Of a DNA stretch of 64,000 bases, positions 34,601-46,600 are shown one piece after another (position 1 is the first letter of the stretch; each line of letters begins with the position of its first letter). Origin of the DNA: Amoebophrya sp. A120 (Eukaryota > Sar > Dinophyceae > Syndiniales > Amoebophryaceae); contig CAJINV010000006.1 of assembly GCA_905178155.1 (NCBI GenBank), positions 4,408,339-4,472,338 on the forward strand. Reading direction: 5' to 3'. The translations under genes and the position numbers were made by a program. The notes beneath the pieces were generated by a model. It was not told the DNA's origin, did no database searches, and saw only the letters and a list, made by a program, of their open reading frames with translations.

Positions 34601-37600
34601 ATGACAAATGCCCTCTCCGCGTAGCAAAAATTACACGTCTTTTGGTACTCATGCAATACAGATTTTTCTGGAATCCAAATGCAGCATCACAAGTTGCATT
34701 CTTTCAGACCCAGACATTTTTACGATTTGATATCCCAGATAGCCGCATGGAGCACACGTTCTTTCAGACCCTGCTCGGCATGGGTGTCTGCTCCATCGGG
34801 GAAAACTACCAGAATTTTCGCCGGAGACAGGACTTTTACCACGACAAATTTCCTAAAAGCAGGCTCGGCGGAGGACTTCTAAACGCGGGCATCATGGAGT
34901 TGCACATTCGGGAAGAGTATGGATTGCAAATATGTCTGAGTCTGGAAACTTGTAATGCTAAAAGTGAATGACAAACGCACTGCAATACGCAGCTATACGT
35001 GACAGATTTTTTGGCTGCCATGTCTTACGTATTCCGCATGGCAGTCTGCGTTTTTGCATGACAGGTAAGAGGGCCTCTTCGTGGCTATGCAACACAGATT
35101 CTCGAGTCATGCCAGACAAGCATGACAAACCTGGCAATCTTCCAGACCCAGACATTTTTACATTTGATAAAGAGTGTAGTAGAAGTACTGCTACTTCTCA
35201 TGAAGATCCTAGCGATCATCGTCCTGAAGTAGGTTTTGAAGGCCCTGGTGAAGGTGGAGCTGAAGCTCCACCTGCTCCTGCCCCTACTTGCCAGAAGAAG
35301 ATGGTGATGTTTGCCGACTTATCCTGAGTAAAAACGTCCCGGTAAATCTGCAACACATATCCCCAACTTTTGGGAGCTGTGCATGAGAAGTTTCCATCTG
35401 CAGCGTAGTGCTGATTAGCAAGGACACCCGCATCATAAAGATGCCTGCTCATCATGCTGTTTACAGCATTACAAACGCCAGAACACAAACACCAATTCCT
35501 CTTGTCCGGATGCGCATTACAGATGCAGATCTGCATGACAACCAACTATGAACCGGGAACGTTTTTGCCCGGGATGAGATTCCATAGGTGAGGAAGTTGT
35601 CCTCCCCTACGAGGACGCGTGTTTATCCCTGATTCCGCAGCACCTGGTATCAATTGCAAAAATGTCTGGGTTTGGAAGAACGCAAGATTTGTGATGCAGG
35701 TTTTCCATGACCCATGAGGTCTGGAATGCGAGACCCAGCATGACAGATTCTTTGAGGTCTCTATCATGCCTTTCCTGCATGAGAAGCTCCCTCTCAACTT
35801 GGCCAAAAGCGGAACACCTTTTCGTACTCACGCAACACAGATTTTTGCATCATTCAGATTTAGCATGACAAGTTCTAATCTTCCAGACCCAGACAGTTTT
35901 GCATTTGATACCTGGCGCAAAACCGGCACTTTCTCATGAAGCTCGTTGACGAATCGCGGACCCGTTTCGACAGCACCGTCTTCAAAAAAGACAAAGACTG
36001 GGTATGACTTGCTCAAACCGGTTACCATCTCAAACGTTACAATAGAAACTGAGATTTGTCTTGCATTATGAGCATCACAGACTCGACGCAGAGCGTTCCA
36101 CTTTCTGCAATACAAATTTCGCCAGATTGTAGTGGGGTTTGGTGCTCCGGAACCTGTCATGCGCAATCCTATGAGAATTGGCTAGATCATGCACTCTTGC
36201 ATCACAGATTTCCATATTCTATTGTAACGCTTGAGATTGTAACACCTGAGCGGGTTATACTGGCAAGAAGGCCTGGCCGGGCGGTTTCCGGGGGACGGAC
36301 AGGGCCCCGCAACGTTAAGTGAGCGGGCGGACTTGGATAGTGACCTAAACTCAATCGCTATCCTGAGAAAAAAGTGTTACAGTTACACATTGTGTTGCGA
36401 GCCCAGCATGACAGACAACCTCTGTCATGCCAGAAATGCTTCCGCGCTTCATTTCATACGTGCTTTCCCTTATGTTCTGTGCATTGCAAGTTTTCCCTCT
36501 CATGCAGAGAAAATTTGTGTTGCTGAAGTTACAACAAATGTGTGACTGTGACACTTTTTTCTTGTGACAATCGCGGCGAGCAGCCTCTCCACGCTGATGG
36601 CGGGGCTGGGCTTGGGCAGCAATATCCTGTGTAAAAACGTCCCCACCTCCCCAGAGTTGTCATAGGATACAGATTTGCAATTGCAGGAGCATTTGTAAAA
36701 ATGCGCGTCCCCAAGAGAGGCACTTCCAATCGCGTTTTGGCATTTGGTAAAATGCTGCAAACAGGATATTAAGCAGGTGGATTTGTGATGCGGCTGTCCT
36801 TGCTAAAAATATGCGCAACACGACTACGGAGTGCAAGAACTTGTCTGCGTGGCTCCCAAAACTTCTGGATTTGTGTTGCTACGTTCCCAATCATTGACTA
36901 TGGGGTGTGGGCCCCGTTTTTGCATACGATAAGCAATGCGTCGTCCGGACGAAGCGCCTTGTCTGGCTCGAACTCGCACGGCCATTTGTCGGACCTGTAT
37001 CACAGGAAAAAAGTGTTACAGTTACACATAGTCTATGCAGGCCAACAAGGAAGACAGACAACTTCTGTCATGCCGGATATGCATATAGGAGCCTCGTTTC
37101 ATAATATATGTGTTTTCCCGTAGGATTTCTACCGTGCAAGTTTTCTCTCTCATCATGTAGAGATGAAATTTGTGTTGCTGAGTTCTTCACTACAAGTGTG
37201 TAAACACTTTTTTCGTGGGATAACCTGGACGCTTTTTTCAGTAGCAGCGGGGACGAGGAACGTCAACACAGAGCCCTTATCCTGAGTAAGAACGTACCCA
37301 CACCAGAGTTGTAATGCAGATTTGCAAAGACAGGAAGACTTGTAATGCGCATCCCCATGAGAGCTCGCGTATTGGAATTTGTGATGCTGTCAACAGGATG
37401 AGCAGATGGATTTCTGATGCGTTTGCCCTTGCTATAGCCTGCACTACGCTGCGGAATGCAACTTGTCCTGCGTGGCTCCCAAAACTCCTAGGCTTGTGTT
37501 GCAAAATCCCCATCCTGACTCTGGTGTGGGAACGTTTTGACTCAGGATAGCCCTGGGGCAAAAAACTCTGCGGGGCCGCCAGACAGCGGAAACTAAACAA

Positions 37601-40600
37601 GTACCGGCAGTTATGGATGTGTCAGAGTTGAAATCGACAAAGTTGAAATAATTTGTCATGCATAAAATGGATGCCAGTTGGAACCCAGTTGCCAAGTGGC
37701 GCATGACAAATTTCGGTGGTCTCTAAATCGAGTTTGTCATGCTGCTTGGGCAAAGAAGAGCGATTTTCTCATGCTACTTTAGCAGCTCGAGCTGTAACCC
37801 CAAACAGGCTTACAATCGGCCTCACTTGCCTGCTCTGCAACACACGCACCTCGGGTCATGCATTTTATGCATTACAGATTATTTCAACTTTGACGATTTC
37901 AACCCTGACGCTTCCATAGCAGTAGACCCGAAGTTTTTGTCGCCGTTGGTGGAGTATCAAATGTAAAAATGTCTGGGTCTGGAAGAGTGCGCGATTTGTC
38001 ATGCAGCTTTTCCATGACCCATGAGGTCTGGAATGCAGGGCCTAGCATGACAGATTCTGTGCGACCTTTCTCATGCCTATACTGCATGAGAAACTGCCTC
38101 CCGACTTGGTCAAAACTGGACGACTTTTGGTAATCATGCAACACAGATTTTTGCATGCTGCAGATTTAGCATGACAAGTTGCCTTCTTCCAGACCCAGAC
38201 ATTTTTACACTTGATATGGAGGTGCGTACGGAGCATGGGTCGCCAGAAATAACAGCGCCGGCGGCCTGGGAAGGAGGAGATCATTCTCGTGGTTCTCGTC
38301 CAGAAGGTTTTGTAGCATCGCTAGCTTCGCTGAGTTTGCTACGAGAATGCACAAGAACTCCCCTTCGTTCTCATTTCTCATGCAAAACAACAAGTCCATG
38401 CTTTCCTTATACACGAATCAGCATAAACAAATTTGTCATGCAAAAGCGGCACAACTCTTGCTGACGCTTGTATTGCTGTTCATGCAAGAACTTTTATACA
38501 AATGAGGGGGAGACCACGAGCGGGGAGTTGTGCACTCTCATATTTGCCGCCCGGATTTTCTATCAAATGCAAAAATGTCTGGGTCTGGAAGAATCCGAAA
38601 TTTGTTATATGCTGTTTTTGCATGACACAGAATGTCTGTCATGGAAGCCCTAGCATCACAGATTTTTAGAGGCCTTCCTGATGCCTATTCCGCATGACAA
38701 ATGCCCTCCACGCGTAGCACAAACCGGACTCCTCCTGCTGGTCATGCAATACAGAATTTTTTAGAGTCCAAAGTTAGCATCACAAGTTCCAACCTTCCAG
38801 ACATCCAGGGATTTTTGCAATCCATATTTTCGGGTCCCTCATCGCGGTCGTCTTCGCGAAGTAGAGTCTCGTCTCCACTTATCGCCAGAAAAAACTGTTT
38901 CACTGTAAACTTGTAATGCAGAAAATGTATTTCACAAGTGCTTGTCTTGCTACACATGCAAGACAGTGGATCGTCAGCTGTGTTTTATTCCCTTAATAGG
39001 AACCTTGCATGGCATATTTTCTCTGTTATGTAGAACAAACTTGTGATGCAAAACCTGCAAAATCTTTACAGTCGTGAAACACTTCTTTCGTTCGATACTA
39101 CTAATATCTTCGAGCGCGGCCTCATTAGCCTCGTCATTAGCCGCGTTCTCGCGCTCTGAACATCCATCGACAGCAGCGGCTGCTGTACAGGGAACTACTA
39201 CATCGAGAACAAGCAGAACAAGCAGTGTCATTTATTACAATGAAAAATGCCCCCACCCCCGAACTTGAAAGCATTTGTATTGCAAATCTTTCCAAATGAA
39301 ACATTCGCCCTCTTGCGTGTATTAGCATCACAGATTTCCGATCGTGAATAGCAAAAATTTCTATTGCAAAAGATCCCAGCAAGAGCGGTGCTTGTCATGC
39401 AAGGGATGCGAAACACGACTAGAATCTGCATCAGAAAGATTCGTACTCTTTTCATGCATGACAAAAAGCTTTCATTTGGAAACTTCGCATCACAAATTGT
39501 TGCAATTTCAGGGGTGGGGGGCATTTTTCACTGTCATATCACTCCTTCTAGTAGAGATGAGGCATCAGGTCCTCGGGCCGGCTATCAAATGTAAAAGTGT
39601 CTGGGTCTGGAAGCTTGCCAGGTTTGTCATGCATATTTTGGAAGACTCATGATGTCTGTGATGCATGCTCTAGCATGGCAGATTTTTAGAGGCCTTTGTG
39701 ATGCCTCTACCGCATGAGAAATGCCCTCTCGTCCGGGTAGCACAAACTGGAGTTCTGTTGCCGGTCATGCAATGCAAATTCTTTTAGAATCCAGAGACAG
39801 CATCACAAATTTAGAATCTTCCAGACCCAGACATTTTTGCATTTGATACCGGCGCGCCGGGATCGTACGCCCTGTTAGGTGATTGGAAACGACAGACGCG
39901 CGGCGCGGTAGAGGCGTACTCGCAATACATCTTAACTTTCTCGGGCGTGGGGAAGTTGTTGCAACTGTACCACGCCTATGCATTGCAAACATCGATCTGG
40001 GTCTGGAAGGGTGGAACTGTAATGCTAATTCTGGATCGTGCAAAACTCTGTGTTGCATGATGCCAAAAGCTGTCCACTTTTGACCAAGTTGAGAGGAGGT
40101 TTCTCATGCAGGATAGGCATGATAGGGATCTCACAGAATCTGTCATGCTAGGTCCTGCATTCCAGACGACATGGATCATGGAAAATCTGCATGACAAGCC
40201 TCGAAATCTTCCAAACCCACCCATAAATTTGCATTTGATAACACCCCCGCGACGAGAATTTTTTCTCCGACAGGAGGGGAGGAAGACAAGGACAACACGT
40301 ACATCGACGTGGGACTCTTCGCGCACTATTTGTTAAACACGGGCACCACTTACACGCCCTTAATGGTGTGGAACAACTTTCACGATTACGATGAAGAGTT
40401 CCTCTTCGCCAAACCTTTCGGCTACCGTAATCTGCTGAAAACCTGGTTCGCCGTGCCGCCAATGGATCGTGAGGAACTACCTGCTGCTCCAAGTTCAACA
40501 CGAGGTGGAACTACAGACGCACACTACCACCAGTTGCACCACGACGAACCCCAGGATGTCGTGATGGATTTAAGCAGCGTCAGCGAGACTGCGTTTGTCC

Positions 40601-43600
40601 GCCAGTACTCGAATGCGAGCACCGGTAGGGAAGAGCAAAACATGGATTTGAATCTAGACACTGACCTGGTCGAAAACTTGGACAAATCTAAAATCCCGGG
40701 CGCCTTGTATCATATGTGAAAACGTCCCCACCCCGACCAGAGCCTGCGGGACCCTGAGGGCAGAAGTCCCCAGCCCCTACAGCACGCGCACGCACTAAAT
40801 AAATAAATTACAGTGGCCACATAGCATATGCGTTTCTCTTCTAGTCGTAGTTCGTTCTCCTCTTGATTTTTTCTGAAAATTCGAAGTTTCTCTGTGCTTG
40901 AAATTTGGTCTTTTCCAGTACATAAACACCCCATAGTCAATGATTGGGAACTAAGCAACACAAATCCAGAAGTTTTGGGAGCCACGCATGACAAGTTGCA
41001 GTCCGTAGTGTAGTGCATGTTAGCAAGGACAATCGCATCACAAATCCATCTGCTTAACTATCCTGTTTACAGCATCACAAGTTCCAAAACGCGGTTGATT
41101 ATGCCTGGCATAAACATGCGCATTACAAATCTTCCTGTCATCGCAAATCTGCATGACAACTCTGGCTTGGGGACGTTTTTACACAGGATACCTTGCTCTG
41201 GATCGCCACGCGGATGCACACGAGCAACCCCGAGTTTTGGAAAAAGACCGATATGAACTGCAACTATGTCTGGGTCTGGGAGAGTACAACTTGTGATGCT
41301 GCATTTCGATGCTGAAAAAATCTGTATTGCATGACGAGCAGCTCCTGCAAGAGGAGTCAAATTTTGCTACGCGGAGAGGGTATTTGTCATGCGGGATGCG
41401 CATCGATAAACGGCCAAAAAAATCTGTGATGCTAGGGCATACATAACAGACACCATGGATCATGGAAAATGTGCATGACAAACTTGTCCTCTTCCAGACA
41501 TCCAGGGATAATATTATGCATTTCATAACCGACAGCGAGCAGCAAGTTCCCTCTGGGACGCCCTCGGACACACTGAAAGAGCTGCGCCAGCTATCCTGTG
41601 CAAAAGTATCGTATTCGTATTGCAATCATTCATTACAAATTTTTTTCTTAAGGTAAATCCGCATTACAGATTTTATTCCTCATGCTGAGGAAATTTGTCA
41701 TGGATTTATACGAGGGCAGAGTGCGATATTTTTGCAGTTCATACCAGCTGGTGAAATACAAATTCTTCGGCATAGTTTCGCCAGCGGCACGAAAGAAGTT
41801 GCCATCAAGCGGTACAACGACGACAGGGACGAACAACATCTCCAAGCCCGGAGGTCAACATCTGGGTAGTTCACCTCTCCTGCAAGGCACCGCTCCTTTG
41901 AAAGAGCCGGATGGCAGCTTGTTAGACCACAATAATCTTCGTCCTCGAGAAAGAAGTATCAAGTGCAAAAATGTCTGGGTCTGGAAGAATTCACGTTTGT
42001 CATGCTTGTCTGGCATGACTCTTAAATCTGTGATGCACGTTACCCAAGAGCTCCGTTTTTCATTTTCTGTGATGCAGAAGCGCAGTTTGTCATGCAGAAT
42101 AGGCAACACCTAGGAGCTCAGAAACTTGTCACGCTGAGCCAGCATTTGTAGCCTCATCATGAGACGCCACCCAGCATCACAAGTTTCCAGACCCAGACAT
42201 TTTTACTTTTGATAAAAAGTGCTGCAGAAACCTCATCGTCAGAAAAAAATCTTCACACGCGCATCCTCATTCCCGAGTTGTTTCGCGCTAGTGAATATCA
42301 AATGTAAAAATGTCTGGGTCTGGAAGATTGGAACTTGTGATGCTGCGTCTGCATTATGCAAAAATCTGTATTGCATGAACAGCAAAAGAGAGGGGCATTT
42401 CTCATGCTTTTGGCCACGGTGAGAGGGCATTTCTCATGCAGTACAGACATCAGAACCACCTTACAATATCTGTGATGCTACGGCATGCATCGCAGACGTC
42501 AGGAGTCACGCAAAATGTGCACGACAAACCCTACATCCTTCCAGACCCAGACATTTTTACATTTGATAGTGAAAGAAATGCATGGACATCAAGTAGAACT
42601 CGACGCACGACTAGTAGAACTGGTGGCACGAGTTGTACGACGTCGACCCCGGGTAATATCGACACCCTCGCAGGTGCAGGAGCAGCACGTGGGCCGCAGG
42701 AGGCTATCGAATGCAAAAGTGTCTGGGTCTGGAAGATTGGAACTTGTGATGCTAACTTCGGACGCTAAAAGCCTCTGTATTGCATGGCCAGCAAGAGGAG
42801 TCTAGTTTGTGCGACGCGGGGAGGGCGTTTGTCATGCGGAGTAGGCATCAGGAAGCCCTGTGAAAATCTGTGATGCTAGGGCGTGCATTACAGACGTCCT
42901 GGGTCATGCAAAACATGCATGACAAGCCTCAGAATCTTCCAGAGGACCCAGACATTTTTAAATTTGATAGAGGCCCTGCAAAGGCAACGTTCCATCGACC
43001 TGCAGCCTGACAAAGCCATTGAAATATTTGTGCACGAATCTAACGAGGGTATTAATATGTACAGCCACTTGAGCTGCAGGAGCTCCTGCTCCAGGGCGAC
43101 TTTGAATTTGGACGAAGATCATCAGCAGGATGTTGATGCTGCAGCAACCATATGGATTGCAAAAATGTCTGGGTCTGGAAGGGTTGGAACTTGTGATGCA
43201 AACTCTGGAACACACAAAAATTTGTGTTGCATGAGCGCCAAAAGCTGTCCATTTCTTGGCACGCAAGTAGGAAGTTTCTCATGCGGGACAGGCATCGTGA
43301 GGCGTGCTCAAAACCTGTGATGCTTTTGCCTGCGTCAGACGTCATTTGGGTGATCCGAAATATGCATGACAAATCTCGGAATCTTCCAGACCCAGACATT
43401 TTTACATTTGATAAACCACTGCAGCACGACAAGCTGCAGCTCCTCGTTCTTGCCCGTCCTTCGAGCCGCGTATCGAAGTATTTTTCTCGAATTACCCCGT
43501 CGTGAGTGCAGCTGTGGCGGCCGAGGATGTCGATGGAGGGAAGCACGACCTGCCGGACGATCTTTCTGGTGCAGATGGAAGAAGTTGTACTAGCAGAGAG

Positions 43601-46600
43601 GAGGTGCCGCGAGCTGGAGATACAGCTAGAACTTCTACCTCCAGTGTAGTCACCCTTAGCCAGCAGCGCTGGGTTCCGCCGATATCAAAGTGAAAAATAA
43701 ATCCCCCCACCCCATAGTACTTACTCAAACTAGAAATTTGTGATGCAGATTTGTGGTTACAAATCAGCTTTGTCATGCTAGAGCTAGAAGGGAAAAGATG
43801 CGGACTATAGTGCTGGTTGGCGTGGGAAAGCCTTGCATCTTCAGCATGACAGGGGGCAGCTGGAAGTGGGAAACAGCATGACAAATTGCTTGCAAACGAG
43901 GCCACAGCTGCGTCTCTTGGCCTTCTAGCATTACAAGTCGATTTGTGTACTCAAATACAGCGTCACAAGTTTCGTTTTCGATATGGGGAGGGGGGATTTT
44001 TCCTTTTGATAGCCGACGCAGGTTATTTTTCCCCTCGACTCCGTCGATGAAGACTTATGCAAGAAAAAACAAAATGCTGTGTAAGTGTGAGGAATAGCAT
44101 CACAAGTTTATGCTCTGCATGACAGAGAAAACTACCTGTCATGCTTAGCTAGTATCAGTGCAAACACGTACGAAAAGAACCTCTGATGCATGGGTCTAGC
44201 ATGACAGGTGATAAGTGTTTTACATACGTCTGCAACACAAACTCACACTTACACAGTTTTTTTCCTGGATAAGACTTGCACGAGGACTACATGAAAGATC
44301 CTTTCAAGCGGGCTAACAACTGCAAATATGTCTGGGTCTGGAAAGTTGTGATGCTAATGTGCGAATGATCCGCAACGTTTATTTGGGGTCCGCGCATGAC
44401 AAGTTCCAGAGCGGCTATGCCTAGCATCAGCTCCATGACACATGGCTCTTTGTGTGACAGACAAGTGGCACGACTGTAGCGCACGAAGCATGACAGACTT
44501 TTCTGTCTCGTCGGCCAAGCATGACAGACTTGCATTCTTCCAGACCCAGACACATTTGCGTTTGATACGGAGTATCGTGAAGCAAATCTGGCAGGAGAAC
44601 GACGTGGTAAAAGTCTCGCGGGGGATGGCTGGTCGGGTACAAGTCGCGGCGCCGAAAGGAGCTGCACCAGCAGGGCTGCAACATCTGGCTATGCAAGAGA
44701 AAAGCTGTGTAAGTGTAACTTTGTGTTGCAGGACATGCAACAGAGTTGCGCCTCCTGTCATGCCAGACAGCCATGAAGTGGTCCTCTTTTCATGTGTGTT
44801 TTGATGTTCCCTTACAAGCCACGCATGACAGGTTACTTACTTATTTCCTCTATCCTGTAGAGCAAATTTGCGATGCTGTCAGCCAAAGAAAGTTGCACTG
44901 ACGCAGTTTTTTTCTTGGATACTGGCCCCCATTGCTGCGCTGTACGCAAGAAAGCCGACGTTTTTGTGCAAGCCGCCCGGTAGTTCATCAACATCGACCT
45001 CGTCCCGTGCAGCATGTATGTCGGGCGAGCGGCTGTGGCATGCTGTGTTGTCCTCGGAAGATGCAAGAAACATCGAGGGGATCCGAGATGACACGTTTTG
45101 CTTTCCGTTTGTCGATCTGAAGAGTGTGAGTCTGAAAAGGCGCGACGTCGAGTTCGAGGTTTTGTTGGAGCAAGAGCGAAACTATAACGAAAACGACCCA
45201 AACCTGGTAGAGCTGTTCAACAAAAAGGACCAGGCTCTTGTGGAGAGCCTGGAAAATCTATCCTGTGCAAGAGTATCGTACTCGTAGTAATGGCGTTTCT
45301 GCATAGTGCAAATCTCTTTCCCACAGTAAAGCAGCGTTACAAATTCAATTTGTAATGCTGGGCTAAGTTGTTGTAATGCAATTTCTACTAGAACGATGCT
45401 TTTGCAGTTCATAAAATCATTTCGACGACCATATTTACGTCGACCCTGAGCAATTGCTGTTTCACTTTCCGCCCTCCGCCGTCGTCCCTGATGTTGCTGG
45501 TGCAACATCAGACCTGTCTACCAGCACCCCGCCGCCGCATGATGCTGATCTGCTGCTGCGGTACCGGAGCGTGCACCAGCGTGCCATGAACCGCATGGCG
45601 CACCGGGCCCGGAAAGACCTGTACTCGATCCGGGTGGTGCGGATATGAGACTGCACAACTTTCCCTCCCCGCCCTCATTTGTCATGCAAAATTCCCAATC
45701 CACCCTTTCTTTACCTCTTGGCACTGTTTGCATGATAAGTTCTGGTAGCCCAAATAGCACTATATTCGAGTGCAAGTGTGTCATGCAAAACCGGCACTCT
45801 TGCTGATGCTTGTATTGCCGTTCATGCTATACAAATAAAATATAGGGGCAGGGGAAGTTGTGCACTGTAATAGCGACATACCTTCTACGCGAAGGGTATT
45901 GACTTCTACCACCACGGTGATCGCACGGTCTTGGATCTGCAAGACGCGGGGTTGCTGCGTTTGGATGATCAAAGCTTGGCGAGTAAGGTGGAAATTCGCA
46001 ATCAGGACAGACACGAGGGGCAGAAACGCGTCCGCACGAACGCGTTCGCCGTGGCGCAAGCGCGGAAGTGGTACGACCGGAAGATCCATTTTTGCTTCGG
46101 CTTCCTCTTTGACGTGCTGGATACGCAGATCAAGCCGGTCTTACTGGAAGTGGAACGGAAAATGCACTGGCTTCAGGACCTGCATTATGCAAGAGAAAAA
46201 CTGTCGTGTAAGTGTAACTCTGTAAAAATGCAGAACAACATGCAACAGAGTTACTACACCTGTCATGCCAGACAGCCATGAGAAGTTCTCTGCTCATGTG
46301 TGTTTTCCCTTACAAGCCACGCATGACAGGTTTTCTCTTTCATGTAGAGCAAATTTGTCATGCTGTCAGCCAAAGATAGTTACACTAACGCAGTTTTTTT
46401 GTTGGATATGCATCACAAGTACAACAACAGCTTTACACTTCCCCAATTTGACGAGGCGACGCGGGAGCAGAGGACAGAAAGCCCGGAACTGTGGCAAGAG
46501 CTCTGGGACTATTATACCGTACAGTATCAAGCGGAGCATGATATTAACGGAGCAGGAGGAGCATCTACAACTGCTTCGCAACGAGGAGGTCGTGGTGTAC

